Shown: one piece after another, positions 46,061 to 57,735 of the stretch | Numbering within the stretch: position 1 is the first letter of the stretch | Layout: each line of letters begins with the position of its first letter | Assembly (NCBI GenBank): GCA_013146195.2 | Contig: CM028377.1 | Location: forward strand, 102,949,547-103,013,546 | Reading direction: 5' to 3' | DNA length: 64,000 bases | DNA from: Codonopsis lanceolata | Lineage: Eukaryota > Streptophyta > Magnoliopsida > Asterales > Campanulaceae | Notes under the pieces: model-generated | Told to the model about the DNA's origin: nothing | What the model saw: only the letters and a program-made list of their open reading frames with translations | Databases searched by the model: none | Made by a program: the position numbers and the translations under genes

Positions 46061-49000
46061 ATGGCTTTAAATACAGCTATTGGATGCCTTCTTGATGTTG
46101 TTTCTTTGAATGAAGAACCTCTAGGGCTCGAGTTGATTCATCTTGTCACAGCAAATGGGTTAATGCCCCTTCTATCTTTCAGCATTCGAACCTACAGCTG
46201 TCAACTGACTGAGGAATTCTTTATGGGAATGGAGGAAAACCCAGCTGATCCCTTTTCTCTCATAGGCAATATCAGAGGTGTTCCAGTCGTGTTCGACTCG
46301 GAGACCATTGCTTTCCCGGTCTCTATGGCGGCGGTTCCTCAACCTACACCATTCTGATGAAACCCGGCAATGCATTTGGATTACCATGAGAGGTGAGGTC
46401 GAGTGGAGCTTGCATACGGACAGGGCACAAGCATCGCTTTGCCCTCTTCACTATGCCTAGCCAGTGCTCGATAAGTGCACGATAATCAAGTCTGGGGGTC
46501 ATGACAAGATTACGGAGGCCCAAATGTTCCTTATGGAAGGAATAGTGGAAAACTGTGAAATGAATTGGGGAGCCATTCTGGTAGAATGCGTGAAGGTAAA
46601 CATTGCCAAGTATAAGGATAACATGGAAGGCGGGAACCCGGTGACTCACCACGATTATAAACCAATTCCTTCGATCCATACCCACTCTTGAGCACATATT
46701 CATCAATGTTGGTGATCTTGAACCAGTCAAGATCAAGAAATATGTTCTTTGGCGATATAAGGAGAGCTAGTATTTCTAGCGAGGTTTGGTCGGGAGCCTC
46801 GGCCCATTTCGGTCTAGCGAAGACCAAGGCGAACAAGGACTCGAGCCCTTCTGGCTGTGTCATCTAGTCGGCCGGTGATGATGGTCGACAATTGAAGTTG
46901 CTCGACCAAGTGTTCGACCAACACGAGTTCGACCACCACGAGGGTCGGTCGGTGGTCGGCTAAGAATTGGTCGGTCGGCCAGGTGGTCGGCCGGTGATAT
47001 GCCGGCTGAAATGGCGAGCGTAGGACAACCAGAAGGAGGAGGCCGACAGCGGCGGTGATCTTTGCAAAGAGGCCTAGAAGGAATCTGAGTGAATCCGGTA
47101 CCTTTGTCCCTTTCTCTACTTCCTGCGGTGATCTGCTCCCGTCTCTCCCCCCGATCCCAAATCACCAAACAACTTTGCTCCAATCAAGTTTTTCCCTCCC
47201 ATTAGGAATCCTACCTTTCATCTAGGCATTCCTACTATCGAGCAAATCTGTTCCCATTCCTCCAAGCTGGGTCTTTCCATTGATCACTTACCTTACTTTG
47301 TTCGGTTTCTCCTCTCTTTTCATGAGGAGAAGAAAGCGACAAGCCCCTGTCAACCAGTTAAATACATAGACCACAATTTGAAGCGGAGACCACATGTCTT
47401 GTATCTGCCACTCCAAATCTTAGCCAAGAGGACTTAGTAGCAAACTACGGCAAGTACTTTGACCCTCTCCCTCTGCTCTGGAACAGATTCTATCTCTCAA
47501 ATGATAGATTTGTCCAAGATGAGCTTGTTTACTTGGCCTGGACCATTTACAGCAAAGTCCACAATCTTCCAGCTCTCCCTCCAAATGATCCTTTCCTCGT
47601 TGGCAGACCTGCACTGCCTGAGGATGATGAACTTAACCAAGACTGGGAACAACCCTCGGTTGAGCCTGAAAAGTTAGCTAGGATCCAGAGAGCGGCCAAT
47701 AAGTATGTTCAGGATGCCGTAAACACTGCTAATCTAGCCTACATTGAGTTACAGACGGATGGCCTCCATGCCAGGAGGAGCTTCCATGGACACAGCCTTC
47801 CCTGATGCTATGTCTAGTCAGCCCGCCCCCTTAATTACTGAATCAATACCCTTTGTTCCTCACATCACTCCTTGATTTGTTCCATTTGTAGTGTCGGCCA
47901 CCACCATACATTTACGTCTCCCTCGCAAATTCTTTGTTTCCACTTCAACCCTGCAACCCATCTCTCTTCCATCCTTCACTCCAGTCACTGATGCCTCATC
48001 GTCCATTCCAACCACAACTGTTGCTCTCCCCACTTTACCAATATCAGTCCCAACTCTTCAACCTTCAGTTCCTCTTCCAGTTCTTCTTCCCTCAACTCCA
48101 GTAGTGTCAGTCCCTCAGCCTGTTCAAACCATGTCAGTCACCCTGCCTTCCATCTCACGGTACCGATCACTCTACTCTTGATCAATCCCATCGGCCATGC
48201 CTCCGCCCACACGTGTCGGCCACTCCCTCTTACGCTCCGAGAAATTTTAGCCATTCCTCCATCGGTTCCCTCATGTCGGTCACTACATCCATTCCTCCCT
48301 TATGCGCTACTATTCACGCCTCTTCCCATTGTGTCGATTCTTTGTGGTTTCAGCTGCCATTCTTATATCTTCAGCTGACACTGCAGCTGCTTCTCTTCCC
48401 CCAACTGACATGCCTACTCATCCAAACCAAGCCTCTCCCTTTGCTCATTACTTTGATCTCTCTCTTCACACCTCCCACACCATCATTAGCCGGTCTACGT
48501 CTTGAAAACTACGATCCGAACCTTTCCTAGAAGATGATCACGATTCTCTCCCACGACAACTCTGGACCAGACCATCATGGATTCATTCTCTGACTCCTCC
48601 AAATCCACTTCCGAGGACGAATCTCTTCTCTCTCCCTCTCAGTTAGCCAGTAGGAAAGCTAGACAACAACGCAAAATTATTTCCAAAGCTTTACTCCATC
48701 CTACTGGCACTAAAATAGTCTTTCACGAAGACATGCCTACCCCTTCACGAGCACGAGCACGAAGCCCAAATCGGCCTACCCCATGGATGTTTTCTTTCCC
48801 CACGACCACGAGGATCGATATTCACACCCATCGGTTATTCTCCGATGCACCTCGGCCGGCTCAACCACTGCTCCGGCCTCTACCTCTTACGGTTCCATGT
48901 CTCTCGGCTAAGCTCGACCTTCTCTATGCTCATCACTTGCATATGAAGTCGGCCCTCACTCGTCATACACATCGACTTTCTACCATTCAACAACAAGTTG

Positions 49001-49074
49001 CTTCTGCGCTCCCAAACCTCACCCGGATCATTACCACCGAGGTGCAAGCGCCATTCTTCTGGTGCTCCTCGTGA
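46061..49074 (+). pseudogene. SIRE-like env-like protein region, frameshifted
   Basis: Starts at ATG 46061 (MALNTAIGCLLDVVS) and continues to LTEEFFMGMEENPADPFSLIGNIRGVPVVFDSET, related to the minus-strand ORF at 20630-24880. After frameshifts: KSGGHDKITEAQMFLMEGI..NWGAILVE (46490-46600), then YGKYFDPLPLLWNRFY and AARIQRAANKYVQDA-type helix (47450-47780), a Pro/Ser/Thr/Val-rich tract (47890-48180), a basic region SRKARQQRKIISKALLHP (48640-48700) and HTHRLSTIQQQVASALPNLTRI (48960-49030). Function unknown; known only as the extra ORF of SIRE-type elements. At least five frameshifts, many beside CG-rich words. Confidence 0.7.
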
Positions 49075-49610
49075 AGCTCATATGGATGGTGGAGGACTCT
49101 CTTGCTCTATCAACAAGAATGGTCAAATCGTGCTTTCAATCTTTGAAGGCTGCTATGCTTCAAACCATTCGAGGAGGAGAAGCGAAAGCAGAGGCGATGC
49201 TTACAGTGAAAACCGATTCTTAGAAAGGCTGAAGCTAATGCGATCGGCCCGGTGACTCTGAAGGCGTCTGGCGAAGAACATGGTGGTGAAAAAGCGAAAA
49301 GAGCGTGGTGAAACACAAGCAACTCAAGCGAACAAAGGAGAAGTTCTGAAGTTGCGGCGAAAATGAAGGCGAAGTTGGTCCATCGGTTGAAGCGATCCAA
49401 AACAAGCGAAGGATCCACATCGGCTTATTGAACATTTCATCTCTCTCTCTCTCTTTACTATGATCAAACTTCATTAAACTCTCGTTTTACTTGTACCTTA
49501 CTTTGGGCACTACTTTTATGATTTCAGTCATTACATCGTGGTTCTAACGAAAATTTTTGCAGGAACTTCAAAATTCTTGGCTTTCTGCTTTCAAGTGAAT
49601 GGTTTTAAGC
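49075..49610 (+). other. 3' non-coding region of SIRE-like element
   Basis: Between the env-like region and the PPT. A CT microsatellite (CTCTCTCTCTCT) near 49441-49454. The 49240-49400 part is rich in GCG/AAG words and looks damaged. No ORF of note. Confidence 0.5.
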
Positions 49611-49624
49611 AAATAGGAGGAGAT
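49611..49624 (+). other. polypurine tract of SIRE-like element
   Basis: AAATAGGAGGAGAT directly before TGTTGAATC, the same as the minus-strand element at 19371-19384. Confidence 0.85.
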
Positions 49625-50666
49625 TGTTGAATCTTAAAATTTAAGAGATTTGCTTAAAAACATTTCACTTGATTGTCGGCCAGACAAGTAGCTTATAATT
49701 GGTCGGTGAATATTATTTTGTCGACCAACTTTCTCGGTGATCTATCTGTTGCTATAGAATGAGTTTATCTTTCCTTATTTGTTTAAACATACTCTAGTAC
49801 TAACTCTTTCCCACTTTGTGTTTGTGATAGATGTTCCTGCCAAATAATATCTCACAAGATCCTTTGTGATCTTGCATCTGTCATAACACATTTTCAAAAT
49901 TCAAATGTGTTCCTAACGGGTTGCTCGCAAAGACTATCTATATATACCCATTGGAAGCATTGGTGAAGACAACGAATCTGAAGAATTTTTCAAGTCAAGA
50001 AACTTTCCACTTACAAACTCTCAGTCTTCGTCTTGAAAAACTTTAGCTAGATACTTGCCATTGAAAATTTCTTTCTAGTTATTGTTTAGGCAAAACAGAG
50101 TACTTCATTTCAATTTATTTCGAACTCAGTCAGTTTGTCTCACGAGTTTGATTGTTTATCAATCATTCTCCCAAACACCGGTCTTTTGTTGTACACTGAT
50201 CCATTAGAGATCAATTAGATTTTTAATAAAATTAGTGCACTTCAAAAATCCAAGTCGACCAACTTGGTAGTGGGCGTAGCGGTTTATCGTGAACCACTTC
50301 AAGCTATTGTCGGCCATTTCTTGTCGACTTAACACTTAAGAAGTTAGTTAAACGATTAAGTAGCCGACTTAACACACTTGTTTAACAACACTTGTTTGCT
50401 TACTTGTTTAGCTAAATTGTGATTCAAATTTCTTCTCTATATTCGGTGATCAAACTTCAAAACAAATTTCTTTTGAAAAGCTGTTGTGTCGACCGACCAT
50501 CTCACTTGATCTAAGGAACTTCTAAAGTGTCGACCAAGCCGACCAACTCTTGATTGGTGACAAGATAAAGTTTTCATTGCCAATATTTTATGATTTTCAA
50601 ATCAATCTCCAAAAGTTTTTAAAGGCTATTCACCCCCCTCTAGCCTTAGTTGCCATCGGACTTACA
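49625..50666 (+). mobile_element. 3' LTR of SIRE-like copia element
   Basis: Starts TGTTGAATCTTAAAA after the PPT. TATA box at 49939-49946. Ends near GCTATTCACCCCCCTCTAG...GGACTTACA, the C-rich stretch usually seen just inside the 3' end of SIRE-type LTRs. ~1.04 kb; the last few bases are uncertain because CACACACA follows. No 5' LTR is left in the window to compare. Confidence 0.8.
49939..49946 (+). promoter_or_regulatory. TATA box of copia LTR
   Basis: TATATATA in ACTATCTATATATACCC, ~315 bases into the LTR, followed by an A/C-rich leader. Confidence 0.5.
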
Positions 50667-51757
50667 CACACATGCACATTCCAAACACTGGAGGAGGTAG
50701 ATGCAAAGGTTGCAAGATAATCTTACGGGTTATCTCTTCCCTTTAGCATGGTCGTGACTTCACACATGCACTTTGACGTGCATTACCTTAGGTTCATATC
50801 TCCCATTGCCACCATTTGAGAATTTTTGCATCTCACTTTTGTGATTGCCTTTGTATTGTTTGGTTGTATCATTCGAATGCCCCTAGGCAAAATACACTAT
50901 GTTACGTCGAAACAATGCCAATCTCGGACAAAAGCTTGTCGAACAAAGCATCGCCTTAAAGTGTAAATCATGTCAACAACTTCCATGTCGGTTCATTGAG
51001 GCCGACCAAAGCACTACCAATTGCAATCTAATCATCTTAAATGACAGCTCCTTAGCAAATATCATAGACACTTTATTGTTGTTATTTCTATAATCTCGCC
51101 GACGAGGGCACAACTTTGTTATCAAACACTTTAGGCGTATGGCACATCATATAAGTATTGTCTGCTATGACATTGACCGTCCATTCAAATATGACCTATT
51201 CTCAAAGATGGATTCCTCTTGCGACCATGTAATAGGCTTCATCAAAGCTAGGTAGTGGTTTCATTCAAAACAAATTGGTCACACGACCCTTGTAGGATTT
51301 ACATAGACCTTTTCCTATCATTTGGTCGCAAACCCATTAGAAATTGCATTAACTTCTTTACGGTCATACAACCTAATAAAAGGTCGGACCTTGCTACTAG
51401 TGTGTTTGTGCTAGTCAACCACAACTTGTTTTTTAGTCAAGCAACAAGAACTTGTGTCCAATGTTGTACTTTCATCCATAGTCAAGCAACCTTCATCTTA
51501 TGGTAATAATGTTGGTTTATGCCCCTAGAGGTAAATCTATTTCTCCATGTATCATTATTTATTGACCCCAGGCGGGGTCAAATTTACTCCTCCTTTTCAC
51601 ATACCTCGATATAGGGTATTGACCTTTCTTTATTCATAGTAATGCATCATAAAGCCCTCTAGAATAAATATGCACACTTATTCTTACATAGCTTTACGTA
51701 GTATCATGACTTAATAAGGGCATTCTACCTAATAATACACTAGTCATGTGTTGAGAC
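50667..51757 (+). other. 3' non-coding part of a Tat/Ogre-type element (1)
   Basis: 51580-51740 matches the 3' UTR of the better preserved element at 60950-61080 (GTATTGACCTTTCTTTAT, ACACTTATTCTTACATAG, CATGACTT). 50667-51530 has only short frames and I recognise nothing in it. Confidence 0.45.
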
Positions 51758-52560
51758 TAGAGTTGTCAAATGGCTGGGCTCAAGCCCAGTTTGCCGGGCC
51801 TATAAAGCCCGCTATAACATCGGGTTAGGGTCGGGAAAAGCGTGCCTCATAGAACTCAAGTCCGATCCCATAAAAGTCTTGGCCCACCCCACTAGGCTTT
51901 CGGGCCTATGGGCCAAAAAGCCCGCAAAATTATTATTTTATTTAAAAAACTCACAAATTAGCTAATAGAAGTTATATAACACATATAGAGCAAAAGGACT
52001 TCATAATACACATACTTACTAGTCTAACTTATAAACAATCAAAGTATTGTAACCAAAATGGTAAAATTGATTGATTAAAGTTGATAAAGGCACACATTAA
52101 TACATCATAGAATGTAGAAATACACAACTTCCAAAGTGTTTAACGGCGGTGAGGGCCTTGACGGAGGTGGCGGGCGAACTAAGGAAGCAAAATGGGACTC
52201 ATGAAATGTTACGAGACTCTCAAAGAAAAAATACCGGACAAGAGAGAGAGACGTGCTACTTGATGAGGGTATTTAAGACTTACAACTCAAAAAGTTATAA
52301 CCAAATTGAAGTTCATCATCGTTGCGTGAAGGAGGCGGAGAGGCGAATAATATTTTAATGTTTTTATGAGATAAAGAGAGTTTGAGAGTACTAACTACTT
52401 ACCTTTTAAGTCCAAGTTAGAATGAAATGTGCTTTGGCGATTTTTTCGCTTATCAAGTTTAAATGTGCATAGGTTTTTTATTATAAGTCCCTAAGTCCAT
52501 AGAGATACGCCTCAATTAAATAGCATCGGTTTCGATAAAATTACTAACCACAACCATCTA
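51758..52560 (+). mobile_element. hAT-like element end, inserted
   Basis: Starts TAGAGTTGTCAAATGG, close to TAGAGCTGTCAAATTGG at 63663 and to plant hAT-type termini, then GGGC/GCCC-rich words (GGGCTCAAGCCC). It interrupts the Tat 3' UTR, which resumes at ~52570. The other terminus and an 8-bp duplication could not be identified. A 69-codon frame (52149-52358) is not recognised. Confidence 0.35.
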
Positions 52561-52712
52561 ATGAACTAGATTGGAAGCTTTGCCCTATTGACAACCATAT
52601 TCATGCTTTACATTATGTCTTTATAGTATGTTTCAAATTACGTCTTTTACTACTTTATTTACATTTTGCTTTCACAATTTTCTCGACATTCAAAACCGTT
52701 TTTGCCTTTTGG
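52561..52712 (+). other. Tat/Ogre-type 3' UTR, last part
   Basis: Matches 61090-61205: ATTACGTCTT, TACTTTATTTACATT, GCTTTCACAA and TTCTCTCGACATT-like words. It leads straight into the LTR start. Confidence 0.6.
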
Positions 52713-54020
52713 TATAGACACCCCAATTTTAGTTACACCCCCCCATTTTAATTTTGTCCAAGAATATACATGTTATAGGAAAGGACTAATGGACATTACT
52801 TTGTGGATCGGGTCGACGGCTTTTGGGCTTTTTAAGATCGGGCCAAACATGATAGCGGATGGGCCAAAGAGTAAGCGAAATTGAAGCGGTGAAGGAATGC
52901 AAGTCGTGGGCGGACCGGCCTATGGCCAATCTTTGTGTTGAGCATATAGTTGCCGAATTATTTCTTTGCGGTTTCTTCGTTGTCACATGAGAATGCTATG
53001 GCCTATTAGTCTTGCACAACGTATAAACCTTAAACTCTTGTTGCGTTGCCTTGAAATTCCTTTCTTTTTTAGGAATATTTTTTAAAAGGTTGGAGGGACA
53101 TAGACATTAGGCCTTTATTTTTTTTTTTTTATTATTTTAATGTCTTGAAAGGCTACAATTATAGATATATGAAGCCTTTGGATGTGATAGAACAAATGGT
53201 GTCCTTGTGAGACTAGAACAGAGTATATGTACCAAGGTGTCCTCTGGTATGGAACACTCGTCCTTGATAAGCGAGACTTAAGTAAATGCAGCTCTTTGAG
53301 ATAGGCTTGAACAACAATTTGTTTAGGGCTTATAAGGCTTCGAAGATCAAGCGAAACTATTGAAAGTTATAACAAGGCTTGACACGTTGCCTTGTGTTTA
53401 ATTAGAAGTGGCGATATTTGGAAAAGGGAAAATAACTATTTTTGTCACAATCCCACGGTCTCTTATTTGTTCCTCACCTCCCTTTACTTGGAAATAATGA
53501 GTGACTAGTTGAGCTAGATGCCTCATTGTTTATAAAATTATAATTTGATATAGCTTTATTGACACCCCAACGAGGATTCTCTCTTCCTCACCTCCCTATT
53601 GGGTCACATACTTCCTCCTTAGAAAGTCCATTGCCTGAATAACAACACAATGATGACAACATCGATAATGACAAAGATAAACAAAACTTTCTCTTTCAAG
53701 GAGAAGACAGGGAAAAACACACCAAAAACTACGACGCCTAGTGGGCTAAAGCCTAGGCGTATATCTGATGGATCGGACTTTCACGCTACAAGAGGTAGGT
53801 ACCCATTTATTATTATGTCTCGTAGTTAATTAAAATATAATAATAATAGATAAATTATATTATAAATATCATCTATAAATAATGTGATAATTAGTTTATA
53901 TGCTCTATTTATATCGTATAAATGTAGATAATAATTATAATGTTATGTTTGTAAGTAATGTAGGTAAACAAAGTAGTATTGTATATAAATGTAAATTAAA
54001 TGTTAAAATAGATAATAGCA
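52713..54020 (+). mobile_element. LTR of Tat/Ogre-type element (1), 3' limit uncertain
   Basis: Starts TATAGACACCCCAATTTT, the worn version of TGTAGACACCCCAATTTT at 55246. It shares with that LTR the palindromic GTGGGCTAAAGCCTAG segment (53740-53755; GTGGGCTTAAGCCC there) and a following AT-rich part. No coding. I cannot place its 3' end; ~54020 is a guess from the end of the AT-rich part. Confidence 0.5.
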
Positions 54021-54225
54021 TGCTTAGATGACGGCTAGCTCACCTTAAATACTAAAATGACAAAATAGTCGTTATTATGCCCAAACGATATCCTACATTG
54101 CCAATATAAATATATAAACGATATAAAATCTAAACTAAACAAGACAATACAATAGAGATTACATGTTTAGTTTGACCCTTGAAAGAATCCTTTTTTAATG
54201 TAGATAAGCGACCTATGGCGCACTA

Positions 54226-54292
54226 GAGATTATCAAATTTTAAGCATACGCACATATGAGATTATCAAATTTTAAGCAATACCGCATGTATG
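54226..54292. repeat. short tandem duplication
   Basis: AGATTATCAAATTTTAAGCA occurs twice, each followed by a related TACGCACATATG / ATACCGCATGTATG tail. Confidence 0.8.
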
Positions 54293-55062
54293 CCCTTCTT
54301 AGGACACTCCATTAATATCAATACAACCACCAATCTTAACCCATATAAATACATCCCTAGTCGATTAAGTGCATCATTGTTCTCAACTACAAACACAGAT
54401 TCTATCGATGAGTCCTACTTGAAATGTCAAGATTTATCACTTAAGAAAGATAAAAAAGGACCGATAGGGAGTCAGGAAATAAAGAAGAGCAAGGAAACGC
54501 CGAAAGTCAGACATGATCCAATGCAAGGAAGGGAAGAATGTCCCCAGCAATAAGGAAGGACGTCACGAAAGTTGTCTTATTAGCCTACCGATCACGTCTC
54601 TACAAATTGGTGGCTCCTCGCACCTTTCGATGAACCGGGCGACACAAGGATCATTTAGCGAAATTCAAAGCGGAGGCTTACAAACCCCGGGGTGTTCCAT
54701 TGCCCTCATAATTACCCATTCGTGTCTGATCCACCCTTATTAGAGTATGCTCACTAGTCCTTCTAGTCCTTCTAGTCTCCATTCTCTCAAAGTCCAACCA
54801 AGTCCTCAAATTGAGGTTCCCAATAGTCTTCACATATATATTCGAGTCAAGTAAATTTTTGCCTCTCCCTTAGCTTATAGAGTCTCTTTTCCAATCTTGG
54901 AGCACCACCTATCGCCAAGTATTCCTTAATTGTCAATCTTCTCATGAATCATGAATCGACTCACCTAAAAACACCTAAATTAACACGAGTTGATGATGAA
55001 TCACCTAGAAAATATGGACCCGCAAACCATTAAACATATGAGTGTAAGAGCCGCAGCGCAAG

Positions 55063-55098
55063 TTGTCTTGATCGGGCAAATTGTCTTGATCGGGTTTA
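55063..55098. repeat. 18-bp tandem duplication
   Basis: TTGTCTTGATCGGG plus four bases, twice in a row. Confidence 0.85.
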
Positions 55099-55131
55099 CC
55101 TTCGACCCATTGCGTGCGAGAAGCGTCAAAT

Positions 55132-55215
55132 AGCACACTAGGGGTTTTCCACCATACATCAAAACCCTTCCAAAGCACACTAGGGGTTTTCCACCATACA
55201 TCAAAACCCTTCCAA
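55132..55215. repeat. perfect 42-bp tandem duplication
   Basis: The unit beginning AGCACACTAGGGG and ending CCCTTCCAA is repeated exactly (55132-55173 and 55174-55215). Perfect identity in a worn neighbourhood suggests a recent slip or an assembly effect. Confidence 0.92.
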
Positions 55216-55596
55216 ATCCACCTAAACAAATCCATAAAATATCCTTGTAGACACCCCAATTTTGTACCTGTTTATAACATTCCATAACATATCAAAACAC
55301 GTAAAAAAAGACTAACGGATGTTAAGTTCAGGGTTTAAAATGCAAAAGGATAGAAGAATTGACAAATAATGAACAGCAGGGGGGCAAAGTGGCCAAAAAG
55401 AAAGGAAAAAGGAAATGGGAGCAGCCCATAACAATAATGGGCGATGCGCCCATTATTGTTGTAGGGTGCGCCCCATTTCATTTAACATTGGTGCATTTGT
55501 TCTTTGGTACAAGTCTTCCAGCGCAAGGTACAACATGTTAAAGCACGAAGATATATATTGGGGATTCCTTCGCTGTTAAGGCTCGTCTCATCCGCC

Positions 55597-55607
55597 TATA
55601 AATAGGA
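55597..55607 (+). promoter_or_regulatory. TATA box of Tat/Ogre-type LTR
   Basis: CTATAAATAGG, a near-consensus plant TATA box 0.35 kb into the LTR. Confidence 0.6.
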
Positions 55608-56032
55608 GGCTTCGGCGTCGGTGCAAAATTGGACGGATACACAACGAAAATTGTGAGAGCGAAAGGCGAGAGAAATTCACAATTACTGTGTGATTTTTCC
55701 AATCAAGCAAAAGCAAGCAGTTGCTCTACCCGATTTCATACGCAACATCCGCAAAAAAACAAGCAAAAGCAACTAGTTGTGCCACCTAGATCTCGAGGCG
55801 AAAAGCAATTAAAAGGCGCAGTCACGCTGCCCGAATTTCGACAACAAAAAGCAACAACAACAAAAAGGACTCCCTCTCCCGGAAGTACATGGAAAACACA
55901 TGTAGACTACCTAGTGGGCTTAAGCCCAGACATACCAGGTTCTAACACTCACGTTTCAAGAGATAAGTTCTGTCCTCATAGTTATTTATTATAATATGTA
56001 ACTTAAATATAGATATCTAAGTAAGTTTCATA

Positions 56033-56513
56033 TATGTTTTTATTTTAATATAGAAGTAGTTATATTTTCTTAATCATAAATTAGTTTATTTTATGTTTTT
56101 ACTTTAATATAGAAAATAGTTATATCTTCTTCCAGTTTAATTAGTTTATTTTCCTATTTTTACTTTAATATAATAATAGTCATATTTTCTTTATGTTTAA
56201 ATTAGTTTCCTTCTCGTTCTTATTTTAATATAATAATAGTTATATTTCCTTTCCGTTTAAATTAGTTTCTTTTCTATTCTTACTTTAAATGTAATAATAA
56301 TCATATTTCCTTTCTGTTGAATTAGTTTCTTTTATGTCTTTTCTTTAAATGTAATAATGGTTATATTTTCCTTCTATTTTAATTAGTTTCTTTTTTGTCT
56401 TCTTTAAGTGTAAAGTAGTTATAATCTCTTGCAGTTGAATTAATTTATTTTTTTGTACATATTTTAAATATAGAAATAGTTATGTTTCTTATTATTTGAT
56501 AAGTTTCTTTCCT
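56033..56513. repeat. ~60-bp AT-rich minisatellite, 8 units, in LTR
   Basis: Units run TTTTTACTTTAATATA (or TTTAAATGTAATA), AATAGTTATATTTTC, then TTTAAATTAGTTTCTTTT. Eight diverged copies of 58-61 bp sit head to tail. Middle units are most alike. Confidence 0.85.
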
Positions 56514-56858
56514 GCTCATGCATGTAAATATAAATAAAGTTTGTACTAGCATAACTATTTTATTCCTAAAATAGCTTATAAAAATGTTGTAATTATTCTC
56601 TAAATTATATTATTTTAGTTGTAATTTTGTTTTCTTTTCTTTAATAAATGCAAAGTTATTTCTCGTTGTTTCTTTCTATCGTATATAAATATATTCTTCT
56701 GAGCCAAAGTGTATAAAATAAAACAAGCATATTGATAAACCCATCGTGAGGCCGAAAGGGCGAGTTGGTGCCTAACCCCTTCCTAACTCGTAACTTAACC
56801 TCTGAACTCATACAATCTGGTATGTTTGGTTTTTTTCTGTTTGACCATAAAATAGAGG

Positions 56859-56876
56859 TGACGACTCTGTTAACAC
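56859..56876 (+). other. worn primer-binding site, tRNA-Arg type
   Basis: TGACGACTCTGTTAACA resembles TGGCGACTCTGCTGGGGA, the PBS of Tat/Ogre-type elements; the 3' half is changed. Confidence 0.55.
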
Positions 56877-57222
56877 ATTTTTTGAGTCCACAAATTAGAC
56901 CGAGCGTATTCCACGTGTTTTAAAGTTTTGAAACCACCCCGCCTTTCAGTAGCGCGGACCGGTGTGAAATGGGACACTAACAACCACATACCAAGACCCC
57001 GTCCACATACCCTAAGACCTTCAAACATATTTCAGCCATCCCCATGATCCAACTTCCCAAAACCGAGGTTGTCTCACTCTTATATATCCGCCATGAGTGA
57101 CCAATCCGTTGACCCAAAAGGAGAAAAGACATTCCTTCAAACTATTGTGTTGTGATGCTCTGAAACGTCAAGGAGAAAGAAGATGAAAGAAAGAAGGAAA
57201 AGACAATCCGACCTTAAATAAA
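56877..57222 (+). other. Tat/Ogre-type leader
   Basis: Starts TTTTTTGAGTCCA, a usual sequence after this PBS, with GAGCGTATTCC and GCGCGGACC words. No ORF recognised. Confidence 0.45.
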
Positions 57223-57735
57223 GAAATAGCACTGGTCGTTTGATCAAGGATACAAGTACAAAGATCAATTCAAGTACAGCGATCAGTCCAAGAAATACAT
57301 ATTCGATTAGAAAGGCTGCCAAAAATGAACAGACATCTATGGGTACAGATACAGGGGCTCCGAGATATGCTCCTACTCCCGTACTCCCGCTATGCAACAG
57401 TAGTCAGACCGCAATTTGGGCACACAAGCCGATTCGCTTAATGGGCTAGATAACAAATCTCATCCAAAGCTGGAGACCCAAAAGGAAGAAATAGCACTGT
57501 TCATTTAATTAGGGATACAAGTACAACGATCAATTCAAAAAGTACCGGGGATCAATCCAGAAAATACAGATTCGAATAGAGACCAAAAATGAACATGCTT
57601 CCATAAGTACAAATACAAAGACTCTGAGATACGCTCCTACTCTTGATTTGTAACAGTAGTTAGACCACAATTTGGGTGCACAAGCCGATCACCTAATGGG
57701 CCAGATAACAAATCTCATGCAAAGCTTGAGACCAT
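57223..57735. repeat. ~265-bp tandem duplication
   Basis: 57223-57487 and 57488-57735 are diverged copies: GAAATAGCACTG, GATACAAGTACAA, CCAAAAATGAACA, GAGATA(T/C)GCTCCTACTC, AATTTGGG, ACAAGCCGAT, GATAACAAATCTCATGCAAAGC. Copy 2 has small deletions. It lies in the leader or gag N-terminal region. Confidence 0.85.

Larger units (their letters stand above)
54021..55245 (+). other. unassigned sequence between Tat-type LTRs
   Basis: Contains a 34-bp-type tandem duplication (54226-54292), an 87-codon frame from ATG 54290 (Lys-rich C-terminus, MPFLGHSININ...) that I do not recognise, and two short tandem duplications (55063-55098; 55132-55215). May be decayed internal sequence of a Tat-type element. 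Confidence 0.35.
55246..56855 (+). mobile_element. 5' LTR of Tat/Ogre-type element (2)
   Basis: Starts TGTAGACACCCCAATTTTG, the typical Tat/Ogre start, and ends just before a worn GGTGGCGACTCTG primer site. ~1.6 kb. A TATA-like CTATAAATAGG (55597-55607) is followed by a GAG/AGC-rich leader with a 121-codon chance frame (55629-55994). It holds GTGGGCTTAAGCCC and an 8-unit AT-rich minisatellite (56033-56513). Confidence 0.75.

Noticed and set aside
46860..47183. Minus-strand Arg-rich ORF of 107 codons
   Set aside because: Created by the corrupted GGTCGG-rich block in the env-like region; not protein-like.
55629..55994. 121-codon ORF as a gene
   Set aside because: Lies inside the Tat-type LTR after its TATA box; low-complexity and not recognisable.
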